64,000 bases of DNA from Clitopilus passeckerianus (lineage: Eukaryota; Basidiomycota; Agaricomycetes; Agaricales; Entolomataceae), in NCBI GenBank assembly GCA_944990035.1, contig CALYLX010000142.1, forward strand, positions 434,001 through 498,000, given 5' to 3'. The number at the start of each line of letters is the position of its first letter. The stretch's first letter is position 1. The position numbers were made by a program, and so were the translations under genes. Positions 33,780-45,120 of the stretch are shown here, piece after piece. The notes beneath the pieces are model-generated. The model was not told the DNA's origin. It saw only the letters and a program-made list of their open reading frames with translations, and ran no database searches.

Positions 33780-36700
33780 ATGGCCGAAATTCCTGAGCAA
33801 CTTCCCGTTTCTGCGAAAAGCCCCACCCAGCTTGAAGGTGAGCGTCACGTGATGATTTTCGTTTTCTGCCAAAAATGGAAATCCTTCGACATCACTCGAG
33901 AGGCCTTGAACTTTCCCGGGTTTTCTGCGACTCCTTTCAGAAAATAGTTCGCTGACCTCGAGGTCACGTCTAGTCGGATCCGACTTATATACTCCAGTTC
34001 CCAGGAGGAGTAAATCAATTTTTTACCGCTTTTAACATTTAATATTGATCAAATTGAATCTAGATTTGTATGAGACTACGACTCCCACCAGTCAGCCGCG
34101 ATTGGAGTCGCCAAGTTTAACGAGTAGTTCTTCTGGCGATTCCACCGCTCCTGGTTCACCCTCGGCAACCCCAATGTCTGACCAAGGTTTTTCCCATTTT
34201 CCACGACGTTCACCTCGGTCAGCCACACAAATCCCCCCATCAGCAGACGCCAGTCGTCACAGCTCAGCATCAACAGAGCCTGCTGTCCATTCCTACTCAC
34301 CTTATCCAAATTATTATCCCCATTATTCCCCCTCCAATATCGATCCATCGCATACATCGCCACCGACTTTCGGTTATCCGCAATTTTATCAACAGGGCTC
34401 CCACTCGCCGGATCCAGGCCTCGTGCCAGCAGGCCCTGGTCGCACAAACTATCAGCCGTTAGTCCATCCACAGTCACATTATGGACCGTCCACCTACTCT
34501 TCAGACGGCTCGAGCGGATTCCACTCTAATGCAGCGCGAGCGTCGCCAATGTCGAGTCACCCTTTCGGGTCGCCGCCCGCCACCTCGAACCTAGCGTCCA
34601 GTAGCGCTGGACCGTCCATACAACCACGTTCGTCGCCTGGGGTCTTCTCTGGAACGGGTCAGTATTCGAGCGTTCCACACTTCCCGCCACACATGATGCA
34701 GGGAACCCAATACTCGTATTCCCCACAGTCGTACTCGTCGTCTCCTCATCACCAGATGTACGCCCCTTCTCATCCGCAGTATCACGCCACACCTGCTGTT
34801 GAGAACGAGCACGGCCAGCTTGGTTGGTGGTATCCAGCACCTACAGGAATGTCCATGGCGTCACAATATGAAACGTCGTCTAGAATGCCATTCCAAGGGC
34901 ATCCTCAACAGTATGCCCTCCCATTCAACCCGCATGACCAGCGATACCAGCAAGGAGGACCTCTTCCTGTGGCGACATCAGGTGGTCGGTCAATTCAGGG
35001 AACACCGAGAAGGGGAACAATAAACATTACAAATCCCTCCTCCGCCTCCACGTCCACCGCACCACCAGTCCTGCAACGATCAGATTCAGCTCCGACGTCT
35101 CCAACGCATTCACAAGGCAGCAACAATTCCATACCTCGTCGCGTTATTCAAGCACCCACTTCCCCTCACCCAACCGCACCCGGGCGTCCACACACACCAT
35201 CGGACAAAAACCCAACGCGTCGGTCGTATCACCCTAACCCTCCCGCGAGCAGGTCAGAATGGGTGATGTGGGTTGGAAACGTGCCGCCTGACGCCACTGA
35301 GGACGAGCTCTGGAAATTCTTCAGTTCGCCTTCCCCCACCGAGAAGGAGCATCCGTCAGCTCTGAAGCCCCCTGCCGCACCTGCGCAGCCCCCCTCCCCT
35401 GGTACCTCGAGTCTGGCACCGCCATACTTGAGCAACCCCTCATCCTCGCGGTCGTCGCCGAGTTCAGGGTCTAGGCCGCCCACAGCCACGCCATCTGCGT
35501 CCTCTTCAGCCTCTCACTCAACGACGGGGATCGTTTCAATTTTCCTCATATCTCGGTCGTCCTGCGCCTTCGTTAATTACGAAGATGAGCCCCGATTGCG
35601 AAACGCCATAGCTCGGTTCAACGGGAAAGTCTTGCGACCTAATGATCCGAAGTGCCCCAAGCTGGTGTGTAGAGAGAGGAAGAAAGAGGACGATCTGAAA
35701 GCTGGAGTAGGGGCGCAGAGAGGTACTGGGATGCATTCGAGGTGGTTGAAGGAGCAGAAGTTTAAGGTCGCTAGTCCAGCGCCACTGCCTAGTGAAGAAC
35801 CAACCGAGCGGCCATCGCCAAAGCCGTTGCATGAGCTCTCGGGAGCAGAGTCTCCAGAGGACGAAAGTGGGACCAAGACAGGCAATCGCCAGAAGCATAG
35901 GAGAATGAGTATGAGCTCAAGTTCTGGCTCTTACACGTCAACTACTTCGAGTATGTTGACGAGGTACTTCCCGAAACGCTACTTCATCCTAAAGTCCTTG
36001 ACACAGGTAGGCAGATATGCTTCAATATATTTCGAGAACAGGACAGGCTGATGACGATACGTATGTATTCCACAGTATGATGTTGACTTGAGCGTAAAGG
36101 AAGGCTTATGGGCGACACAGAAGCATAACGAGGGCGTCCTAGACCAAGCTTACCGGACGAGCCAGGATGTCTATCTGATCTTCAGCGTGAACAAGAGCGG
36201 CGAGTTCTATGGGTACGCGAGGTGAGTAATCGCTTGCTTTCGCTGATGCCTTGAATGACGAGCTAATACCTGGTTGGCAGGATGGCAGGACCTATCCGTG
36301 GTGGCGACCATAGCGTCTCGTGGGCATCGCGAACCCCATCTTCGTCTCGATCTTCCTTGATTGCTCCTAGATCCGGCTCCGCCAAAGAAAGTGACAGCTC
36401 GCCCGAGATTGGGAACCTCCTGGCACCAGCATCTGCTGCCAGTGTCCCTCTTCCGGCAGGTAGCCAAGGCGAACAGGCGGAAACAGCACACTCAATGCCG
36501 GAGCTGGGCGATCACAAGACTCCTGGAAGCAATCGGCAGTTCTTGTCACCTCGGGATAACAAGGTCATCGCAGAATCTCCTCGCTCGCTCGATTCCGAAG
36601 AAGAGGGAGAAGGGCCTCCTCTGCCTACCATCAAGGAGGAATCATCGCCAAGCTCGACCCCTCCCTCCGACGAGCAGGAATCCGGGCGACACACCTATCC

Positions 36701-37340
36701 TCCCAGCGCCTTGCCCCGTGCTCGTGCAGATAGCAGCCACCCGACGCGACACTCTTACTCTGCTCCGCCTGAATTTGCTGCCACCAATCGCTACCTGGGT
36801 GACCACCCCTCCTACAGTTCTCATAGCGAAGAACGTCTCGACCCGTCCGGCTTCATGGTCCCTCCCCTTGTGGTGCTCGACCCAGGGGCTCCCGTTCGCG
36901 CACGCCGGAGTCCACCGGAATCTCCCGACCAACTTCAGGACAATGGCCCTGCTGACGTTGTGGTGAAAGAGGAAGAGGACGATGATGCTGCGCTCGACAA
37001 CCTCAGGAAGGCGGCGCCAGAGCCTGTTGATCGGGCAACAAAAGCTGGCATAAGGACGGATCCGTTGAAGGAGGAGTCATGGGGCGAGCCTTTCAAGATT
37101 GAATGGCTCTGTTTGCAAAAGTTGTCGTTCCAACGAACTCGCCAAATTCGGAATCCATGGAACCACGACCGCGAAGTGAAGGTTTCTCGAGATGGTACGG
37201 AGTTGGAACCAGTCGTTGGCCAGAAGTTGCTGGACGAGTTTGCCAAGCTGGTCGAGGAACAACAAGAAGGCCAGTCAGCGGATGAGACGACCAGGACCAA
37301 TATCAACGATGGGGCCGCCGTCGGCGGAGCAAGCCAGTAA
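33780..37340 (+). CDS. RRM and YTH domain RNA-binding protein (putative m6A reader)
   Basis: YTH domains bind N6-methyladenosine in RNA. Four exons are readable: 33780-33837, 34064-36006, 36076-36221 and 36281-37340. The first encodes MAEIPEQLPVSAKSPTQLE. About 400 Ser/Pro/Tyr-rich disordered residues follow, then an RRM with RNP2-like MWVGNVP and RNP1-like SSCAFVNYEDE, separated by a low-complexity insert of about 60 residues. The YTH domain starts RYFILKSLTQYDVDLSV, EGLWATQKHNEGVLDQAYR, VYLIFSVNKSGEFYGYARM. After an insert of roughly 266 residues it resumes at GEPFKIEWLCLQKLSFQRTR, NPWNHDREVKVSRDGTELEP and GQKLLDEF. The cage tryptophans of GLWAT and IEWL are present. Stop TAA 37338-37340; about 1,070 residues. 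The first intron, 226 bp, is long for this genome and could hold regulatory sequence. Confidence 0.88.
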
Positions 37341-38039
37341 TTCCGCCAGCATAAAAGTTGGGTGATCAAGAAAGCGCGAATACACGATCGAATAGGCTTT
37401 CTCCTCACGAAACAACACCACCACACCACAAAGCACACAAATTCGACATACCGCCTCAAAAAATCTATTTCCTTTCTCAATAAACTTCCTCCCGCAAGGC
37501 TCGAACCCACGACGGGCCTTCTACTGCTGCAAATGGCGATCTCGATACACGGCGAGCTCAGATACTACCGGCTGGTGATGACGATGAAATGATCACATCC
37601 TGACGATGGCCCGGACTATTTTCTTTTGTTTATTTTTTCCACAAGGCACAATCACGACTTTTCTCGGACGGGAATCCTTGACGAGGCAAATGGACTGTTT
37701 CTCAGCTTTCGATTTCTGCTTTGCTCGAATCATCATTTAAACACGTCTAGACCGATTTTATTGCAAACTAATTCGATTGTAGCCATACGTACCATCTCAT
37801 TGGATATTCTTTCTCCTTTCTCCGTCTCGTATATAAATATTGCCTTGGTTAATGGGTTGACCGTAATTAGGTATTGTATCAGCACAGACAAATGTCGTTT
37901 ATACCACGCAATTGTTATCATGTTTTCACAACAAAAAATTCCGGAGAATGATCGTAGGGCAAAGGGGAGGATGAAGGGGAAGAATGAATAAGGATTCGAA
38001 ATTGAGAGAACGCGGTAGAAAGTGGAGCATCACATCGGT
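37341..38039. other. Convergent spacer with a tRNA-like sequence on the minus strand
   Basis: No protein gene was seen. On the minus strand, about 37490-37590, AGAAGGCCCGTCG is followed by TGGGTTCGAGCC (box B-like) and, further upstream, AGCCGGTAGTATCTGAG, which recalls a D arm. I could not pair the 3' GGGAGGA with a 5' partner, so it is at most a decayed tRNA. The rest is A+T-rich 3' flank of the YTH and flavoprotein genes. Confidence 0.3.
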
Positions 38040-39994
38040 TCAAACCTGTAATAAGATCAACCCCAGTGTGGCCAAGGCTAGCGAGCCTATCCAACCAATG
38101 ACCGCCCTGATACCCATGTCCTCCATTTGGTCGAAGAACATGGCAATAATCTCTCTTGTAGGCGTCCATTCGAGTTCCTTGGACGCAAATTCGATATCAA
38201 ATGGTGGCCTAACCGAGTTGCGGCCCTCCAAGATGTCAGCAGCTTTGACAGCTGCAACCAGGCCCGCCGTGAAACCATCTTCGTGAAATCCATATCGCAG
38301 ATAGGCACCTGCAAATGAGACTCCTGAGACCCCCTGAATGAGGTGCATATCACGCTGGGCTCGGACCGCCTGCAAAGCAATTTGTTTATCAGCGAAGTCC
38401 AGGCCTTGAGTCTCTCGATCGCTGGATCGAGGGGTAAATAGGATGAACATACATTTCCGTCCAGTACTGGATGATCATATTTCCACCGGCCGAAAGTGAG
38501 CTCCGGGCGAGGCTCAAAAGGCGGGTTCAGTGTGACCAGTACAGGCCCGAATTGTGATTCGGGAATGTGCTGGAGGTCGTTCATACCATCTGCGGGAGAG
38601 TTACGTGAGAAGCTGCAGGAGCTTTTGGGGAGACTAGAACGTACATGTCCTAAACATTTTAGATAAGCGTTGTGAGGATTGTAGAACGGAAGAAAGATTC
38701 TTACAATGAAACCTGTTCCGCATTAGCTTTCACATTATCTTCCTCGTCGATGGAAGACTGCGAGAGATAATTCCAGCAAGACCAAGCAAGACGACGTTTC
38801 GGCATAAGCTATTCCGAAAATTAGCTTTCAACCCCAAATCCTAGTAATTCGTGTTGAACCAACCTGAATATCTGAATGCAGAACTGCCTCGTTCTTACTC
38901 CACTTGAACATGCCTAACAGCTCTTCCTCTGCTTGAGTGATACCAGTCCCGCCTTCAATCCCTTCTCCACGTCGTAATATGTGCATGGCTTCGTCTGAAT
39001 GACATGCCATAATGACATGATCGTAGACTTCGCTGGCGCTTGTCGATGTTCGGAGGAGCAGCTTGGGCTGCGAGGCATTGTTGGCTTGGTCCAGTGGAAG
39101 ACGGGTTATGGAGGTAACTGGCGAGGAGAGATGTAACTGGGATTCGTCAAGATGGGAGAGGATATGCTCGACGTAGTTCTTGCTGCAGTGAAAAAGTCAG
39201 AATGGATACGATTGGATTGCTGAACAATGTACCTGCCACCCCTAATTGTTAGCCATGATGGTTTGCCAGTTATTTGGAGCAGGTGGTGGTTGTACAAGAA
39301 TTGAATCTATAGAGTGCAGGTATGAGTTCGGCTTCAAGCGCTACTTGGTAGCTATATGCGTACCAATGTCTTTGCAGGGAAGTCAAGTGCGCACTTGTCC
39401 GGTGGCGTACTCCAGATTGCCGCAGTCATGGGCTATGTGTATGTTTTAGCTCGGTTTTAACATTATATCGGCAAGGGCACTCACGATAAGATAGTCATCT
39501 CTGAAAGACGAAGAGTAACCCTTCCGGTCCAAGTAACTCCCAATCGACTCGTTGTTCTTGACATCAAGCAGGACCTTTCCAGCAGTCGCGTTAAACCTCG
39601 CCACATCCCACATAAGCCTCCACATCTCTGGCTTTAGGATGTTTCTTGGCTGGCAGAACACCGTAAACAGATTCTTCCCGGCCCATTCAAAGTCTCCCTT
39701 ATCCCTTGACACACTGAAGGTCATCTCAGTCGGCGTCACCAGATCCTTCAAGGTGTCATGCATTCGCAAGAACCTCAGGAAGTTGGGGTACGTCGTCGGG
39801 TTGAGCACGATAAACCCAGTATCTACATCAACAGACTTCCTCCCGTCGCCTGGCACTGTGAACTTGACTGTATTTGCATGTCCACCCGGACGAGAATCGG
39901 CTTCATAGAGGTGAACGGTGTGGTCACTGTGTTCGTTCAAAAGCCATGTTGCTGCTAATCCAGAGACACCAGAGCCGACGACGGCAACCTTCAT
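38040..39994 (-). CDS. FAD-dependent amine-oxidase-like oxidoreductase with C-terminal membrane helix
   Basis: The ATG at 39992-39994 begins MKVAVVGSGVSGLAATWLL, the dinucleotide-binding fold with G-x-G-x-x-G, then HLYEADSRPGGHANTV, DVDTGFIVLNPTTYPNF, EMTFSVSRDKGDFEW, VSALADI (alternatively spliced to PMTAAIWSTPP), ITGKPSWLTIRGG, VYDHVIMACHSDEAM and LHSDIQLMPKRRLAWSCWNY. The C-terminal FAD-contact region is QGVSGVSFAGAYLRYGFHED, then GFTAGLVAAVKAADIL. The order matches the flavin amine-oxidase superfamily group often called predicted NAD/FAD-binding protein (COG2907 type). In bacteria this group lies next to cyclopropane-fatty-acid synthase genes, but no such neighbour is seen here. The last 20 residues (AVIGWIGSLALATLGLILLQ) form one hydrophobic helix, suggesting a tail anchor. 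Stop TGA 38040-38042, about 510 residues, six or more introns. Substrate unknown. Confidence 0.82.
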
Positions 39995-40700
39995 GGCGAG
40001 GGGAGAATGCGGGACTGAAGAAGCGTGCCATTGAATACCGTAGTCAGGGTTCCAGTCATGTTCAGTGTTCGATCCCCCGCCTTGAGGTCAGCTTCATGCG
40101 TTGCTTCCCATCAAAATGGACCAAATCGGACAGATGGCTCAACGGCTGATGCACTGTTTATGTTCTTACAGACTCTCACTGGTGCATGGCCATTGCAACC
40201 CGAAGGCTATTCGCTCGCATCCAGCTGCTAGTAACTGCAGTATTGGACTTTGCATTCATGAATTCATGGTGTTCCTGTCGGCTACTTCCTTTGGTTGAAA
40301 TAGTTCAGAGTAGGCCGTTTCACAGCCAGTATCCAGTGGGCCGTCAAAATTACTACACATTTGACTACTTTTACTATTATCACCACGAAATAAACTGAGA
40401 TGCTCTTAAGGAATGTCATCTAGCTGAACAAGCGCAATCCTCTTGCCTGGCTAACGGCGCCTGGGCTGTAATTGCACTGATCCGAGCCCGAGATTGCCGA
40501 CAGCACAGACACACTTCGGCACTCCTCCGAGATACTCTGTCGACTCTTACGTGCATGTCCAAAGTCATGAAAACGAGAGCGCCAATACGAGCAAGCTCAA
40601 TTCGATACCAAATCTTCAAGACAATCTCTGCTAGCTTTTACTTATAACGATTGGCTCTTTGACGGCTGTTGTAGGCCAAAGCTGTCCGCCAGCGCCCACA
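39995..40700. other. Divergent intergenic region
   Basis: This is the upstream region of the flavoprotein gene (minus) and the first 6-16-like gene (plus). No coding or known regulatory pattern was recognised outside the conserved block that follows it. Confidence 0.4.
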
Positions 40701-40744
40701 ATGGCTCACATGCTCATGATTAGACGCTCATTCTACATCTGGCA
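40701..40744 (+). promoter_or_regulatory. Conserved upstream block of 6-16-like gene 1
   Basis: This 44-base block differs at only three positions from 43215-43258 ahead of gene 2. Its core is GCTCATGATTAGACGCTCAT. It is followed directly by TTATAAAG (40746-40753), a TATA-like string about 106 bp before the ATG. The match exceeds that of the surrounding flanks, so the block may be under constraint as a shared promoter element or simply the best-preserved part of the duplication. Confidence 0.5.
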
Positions 40745-40858
40745 GTTATAAAGCTTCTTTATGCCTACCCAGGTTACTTTCACTTTCGACCCTTTCTTCT
40801 GGCATCGCCTGGCACTGAAAACTACACATATCATTGCGGCTATTGAAAGCTACTGAAG

Positions 40859-42380
40859 ATGGCGGATGGTCCGACCGAATGGCTACGTAAGCTCAAAGTG
40901 CTCGAGTCAACTATGAAAACGCAGTACAGCGAAGTTGCACAAAAGGTTTCCAGCTCGAGTGATCCTGTGGGAGAGGCGAAAGGTGTATTGACAGAGGTTT
41001 TCAAGACCATCCGTGAGTTATGGCCAACTTGATCCAGGATTGCGCTAATTCTCAACGTTGCCAAAGATGGCGCAGCAGAGACTATTGCGCAAGAGAACGG
41101 GTGCATACGTTCTTATCTGACATTTCTACAAGACGTACTAACTCCATACTTCAGGCCAGCTATAAATGTGCTGAAAGGCAATGCCCGAAGTTTGACTAAC
41201 TCGGCCGCTCAGAATCCCAAAGAGGTCCTCACCACGATCCGTAAGCCATAGCTGCCCACTTGGCCCTGTATCGCGCTAATTCTCAATACGTGAAAGACGG
41301 CAAAGCAGGGACTATTTTGCAGGAAAATGGGTGCGTACTTCGCTTTTTCAGCATTGCTACAAGGCGTGCTAATGCCATACTTCAGGCCGGCCATAGATGC
41401 GCTGAAAGACCATGCACGGGGTTTGGCTGATTCCGCCACTCAGATAGCAGCGGGTCAGATTGCCGTGTTCCAGAGTGAGGGTAAGCTGGAATATAACCTC
41501 CCTGCTTCTTTCAGGTACTCATGAGGTGCCTTACAAGTCGACTACTACCGTCAAACTGGACAATTACCACCTGGCATACGACAATCCGTCCTCCAAGCGG
41601 AAATCGTATTCAAGCGAGTTCCGGAAAACATCCGTAACCTTTTCATCCCTGCCTAAACCAAGAGAGGTGCTAATGCCCATTGGTCAGTCGAAGTAGGTCG
41701 GTACATGCGAAAATTCGACTTCGTTGGATACTTGCAGCGTATCATGCCTCGTGAAATATTAGAAAAAATACGTAAGCCCAGGCCTTTCCATCGTTTCATT
41801 GGTCGCCGCGCTTATAATTATCGTTGTCGGCAGAAAATATACTAGGCAGCGCCCTCAAGCTAGCCCAGGCGCATATGCTACCAATAATCATGCAGGCTGC
41901 TCAAGAAGTTCATAAACAGTGTACGCCCGATGTTCTGGTCAATATACGGGCTTGTTGAACCAGGCCAATCTTTAGTCGAGGGAGCCCCGCAATTATATCT
42001 CGGCGGCGCAATCGCCGTCGCAGCTGTACCTCAAATCGCAGTGCTACCTTTGGTCCCCGTTGCTGGTCTCCTCAAAGTAACTCTCGGAGCTGTTGGCTTC
42101 GGTTTCAAAGGCGTTGCAGGAGGTAAGGTCCTTTCATTTTTCATGCATGTTGAATAAGGGCGGAGAAGGTGCTGACGCCAGTAATGCTATAGGTACCGCG
42201 GCCGCAGCTTGGCATTCCAGTATAGGCAATGTGGTTGCGGGAATCCCGTTCGCGTTGCTTCAATCTATGGGAGTAACCTTTGACGCGTTGACAATCCTGA
42301 CGCTTCCCCCTGGGGTCGGGATCGTGATACGATTGGCAGCGGTTGGTGCTGGGGTGTATATATGGAAAAATTTCTTATAA
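40859..42380 (+). CDS. 6-16 (ISG12/IFI6)-like membrane protein, gene 1
   Basis: The start is the ATG at 40859-40861 (MADGPTEWLRKLKVLESTMK). An N-terminal helical region follows (YSEVAQKVSSSSDPVGEAKG). Two tandem copies of an exon pair come next (DGAAETIAQENG with PAINVLKGNARSLTNSAA; DGKAGTILQENG with PAIDALKDHARGLADSAT), then FVGYLQRIM and LGSALKLAQAHMLPIIMQAA. The last two exons give AIAVAAVPQIAVLPLVPVAG, LGAVGFGFKGVAGG, AAAAWHSSIGNVVAG, IPFALLQSMG and a final helix ending VYIWKNFL at the TAA 42378-42380. The Gly/Ala-rich GFGxxGV...SSIGNVxxGSxFAxLQS pattern is that of the interferon-induced 6-16 family, small hydrophobic proteins which in animals act at mitochondria or the ER in cell-death control. 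Role in fungi unknown. Length about 330 residues, eight or more introns; some internal splice sites are uncertain. Confidence 0.7.
41014..41470 (+). repeat. Internal tandem duplication of an exon pair, period 231 bp
   Basis: Unit 1 (about 41014-41240) and unit 2 (about 41241-41470) each hold an intron, the short exon ending GAGAACGG or GAAAATGG, an intron, and the exon starting GCCAGC or GCCGGC. Introns match too (both contain GCGCTAATTCTCAA and end in CCATACTTCAG). Gene 2 of the array has only one such unit, so gene 1 grew by duplication. Confidence 0.7.
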
Positions 42381-42735
42381 TCATGAGAGGAATAAACTAC
42401 TTTACGGCACGTTCCTCCGGTCAAGTACTGGATTTAGGTAAAATGACACACTTATTGTCCAGGATGTTAGGCGCTAATCAGTTCTCCTTCAGTGCTATCA
42501 AGCGCCAGCTTTGAGAGTCAGATGTTCCTTGTTCCTACTGAACTCAGATGTACTGGTACAGGTTCGAATGATTTCGTGAGTACAGGTCCAGAAGAGGCGT
42601 GGACTGGAGCAGCTCGATCCGCTCCCTTCGTGTCAATATGGCTATTCATGAACGTCTTCTGCTGTCTGTGTGCGCCCACGAACCTATTCTTCTGTCAAAG
42701 GTTTACGTATTCCCATGAGCCCGGTTGTATAGCCG
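42381..42735 (+). repeat. Array spacer repeat, copy 1
   Basis: This downstream region of gene 1 is homologous to 44643-45018 and 46204-46582. Shared landmarks are ATTCCTCCG-like, TTTAGGTAAAATGA, GTGCTATCAAGC, CCTTGTTCCTACTG, GGTCCAGAAG and a terminal AAAGGTTTACGTATTCCC. No reading frame is conserved between the copies, so it is most likely 3' UTR plus spacer duplicated with the last exon. The following 480 bp up to 43214 shows nothing recognisable. Confidence 0.65.
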
Positions 42736-43214
42736 GGTACGAGTGGTATGAATGGTTGAGAATCAAAGAAATGGGCACTGAGAGTGAAGATTTGGAGGAG
42801 GGCAACATTGTGGTCACTTTGGCGACGATCCGTTTAGTTCAGGTTAACTTCTGAATTGCCAAGTGTCCCGTTTGGATTATCCTATCGTGCTCATGAAGAA
42901 AACTATCAGAGGTGTTGATAAATATAAGTGATCAAACAAGAGGCGGACGTGAGCACAATCCAATCCCAATCTGTGGTTGGGTCGTCATCATGATTGATCC
43001 GGTTATCCCGAGATTGCCAATTTCACCAGTTCCGCTCCGAGATACTCACATCCACTCGAACCATGTCAAGCTGCATGTCAAGAGCTATGAGACTCAATGA
43101 GAGGCAGACCAGCAATGTCAAGAAGCTCAACTCAACCCCAACCCCTCGAGAAACCATAGCTCATGCTTAGACGAACTACTCGCTGACAGATGATGCGGCC
43201 TCAAGGGTGTCCCA

Positions 43215-43258
43215 CATGGCTCACCTGCTCATGATTAGACGCTCATTCCACATCCGGC
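43215..43258 (+). promoter_or_regulatory. Conserved upstream block of 6-16-like gene 2
   Basis: Same 44-base block as at 40701-40744, three substitutions. Here the TATA-like string just after it is not kept. It lies 111 bp before the ATG of gene 2, about the same distance as in gene 1. Confidence 0.5.
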
Positions 43259-43368
43259 ACCTCTTTCGCGCCTACCCAGGTTACTCTCTACTCGACCGTC
43301 TCCTTCTGACACAACACGACTCCAAACCAAAACATCGCCGACACCTTAGTCGCAACTGGCCACTAAAG

Positions 43369-44642
43369 ATGTCAGATGGTCCGACAGAATGGATGCGCAA
43401 GCTTCAAGCTCTCGAGTCCACCCTGAAAACCCAGTACAGTGACGTTTCTCAAAGGGTTTCGAACTCGAGCGATCCCGTGGGAGAGGCGAAAGGCGTCTTT
43501 TCCGAAGTTTTCAAAAAGATTTGTAGGTCTTGCGGCGGTTCATTGACACTATGAGGGTATTGTCCTGATTCCCAAGCAAGATGGTAAAGCAGAGGCCATC
43601 GTACAGGAGAAAGGGTACGATTGTTTCTGGGTCTCTGATATGGAGTTTGTGGCCCATTCAACACTAAATTCTCCTTTAGACCAACGATACATGCACTGAA
43701 AGAGCATGCGCGTAATTTGGCCGACACTGCTACGCAAGCGGCCGCAGTTCAGGCCACGGCATTCCAGGATAGAGGTACGCTGAAATCTTACGATATCACT
43801 TCCTCAAGTTGTCCCCAAAGTACTCACGGGTTGCTTAAGTCGACTACTACCGCCAAACCAGACAATTGTTACCCTATGCTTGGCATCCATTCCTCGACGC
43901 AAGAAATGTATTCAAGCGAGCTCTGTCGAGGATCTGTATTTACTTTCCTTCTACGGCTAAATGATGGATTCACTAATGTTCAGAGGATAGCTGAAGCAGC
44001 CAACGCGGTGCTTGATTTCAGCCTCGTCGGATACGTCAAGCGTATCGTCTCCAGTAATATTTACCAAACAATTCGTAAGCCCTACCTTCTTGATTTATTC
44101 CATTCGTGTCTGGGCCTGACTCTCTTTCTGATATCAGAGGACCTGGTGTATGATGTGTTTAGAGCTGCAGTCACAAACTTTCAAGAAATCGACACAATCC
44201 GTATGCCCTTCGTTGCCAATATGTAACGAGTGTTCTAATCCGAACTTTAGTCAGAGCACACCCAAAATATTATCTCTGGGTCTCGGCCCTCATAGCAATT
44301 GGACCTGAACTCTTGTTACTTCCTCTGGCCGTTCTCACTTGCCTGTTTTATGTGGTTCTTGGAGCTATAGGCTTCGGAGTTGGGGGCGTTGTAGGAGGTG
44401 AGTTCCTCTAATGTGCACCATGGATAGAAATACTGACGGTGCCGGCAATCTTGCCAGGCTCAAGGGCTGCAACTTGGCAGACGAGTATAGGAAACGTGGT
44501 CCCAAGGTCCATATTCGCCCAGCTTCAGTCTCTCGGGGCAACCTACCGAGGCGTAACTCTATCGCTTCCCTTTGGGGTCGGGATCGCTATACGAGTCGTA
44601 GCGCTTGGTGTTGCGGTGTATATTTGGAAGGCAATTCTGTAA
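43369..44642 (+). CDS. 6-16 (ISG12/IFI6)-like membrane protein, gene 2
   Basis: The ATG at 43369-43371 gives MSDGPTEWMRKLQALESTLK, QYSDVSQRVSNSSDPVGEAK, then one copy of the DGKAEAIVQEKG and PTIHALKEHARNLADTAT exon pair, SLVGYVKRIVSSNIYQTI and EDLVYDVFRAAVTNFQ. The hydrophobic exon is RAHPKYYLWVSALIAIGPEL, LLLPLAVLTCLFYVVLGAIG, FGVGGVVGG. The last exon reads SRAATWQTSIGNVVPRSIFA, QLQSLGATYRGV and a final helix ending AVYIWKAIL at the TAA 44640-44642. About 270 residues. The N-terminal module is shared with gene 1 and differs completely from that of genes 3-5. All introns are short GT-AG. The 6-16-like assignment rests on the last two exons; the amphipathic N-terminal helices resemble no family I know. 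Confidence 0.7.
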
Positions 44643-45018
44643 TCATCATGGGGTTTGCTAGCTTTACAGCACATTCCTCCGCCAGAGGACTGTATTTGGG
44701 CAAAACAACTTGATTCTGATTCGGGATGTTGAGCGTTCATCAACTCTCTAAGTGCTATCAAGCACTGGCCTCGAAGGTCAGGGTCATATTTCCTTGTTCC
44801 TACTGGGCTCCAATGTAGTGATTCTGGTTGGCAGACAGAACCTTTTCGTGATCACAGATACAGAAGAAGCATGGACCCGAGCAGCTCGATCTGCTCGGCG
44901 AGCGTCTAACAATCGAAAAAGGCAGTTCACGAGCGCTTACAGGGGTAAGCGTGCCCACACGAAGCTGTGATGGCCTGTGAAAGGTGTACGTCTTCCCGTT
45001 CTCAACGGTTGCTTAGGT
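44643..45018 (+). repeat. Array spacer repeat, copy 2
   Basis: This spacer is downstream of gene 2. It shares AGTGCTATCAAGCACTGG, TTCCTTGTTCCTACTGG, GAGCAGCTCGATC and GTACGTCTTCCCGTTCTC with copies 1 and 3. It ends about 100 bp before gene 3, so it may also carry that gene's promoter. Confidence 0.65.
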
Positions 45019-45120
45019 CACAATACCCACATAATATACTTTTCACAGCTATCTTGAGCGTTTGACTCCCTAGTTCTCACACTCCGTCCTTTCTTGCTTT
45101 CCTCCGACGCAATCGTCATC

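Noticed and set aside
34076..36932. Minus-strand frames of 100-200 codons inside the YTH gene.
   Set aside because: They are shadows of the Ser/Pro-rich coding strand and have no splice context.
37490..37590. Minus-strand tRNA candidate with D-arm-like and T-arm-like strings.
   Set aside because: The acceptor stem does not pair and the T stem relies on several G-T pairs, so it is noted only as a possible relic.
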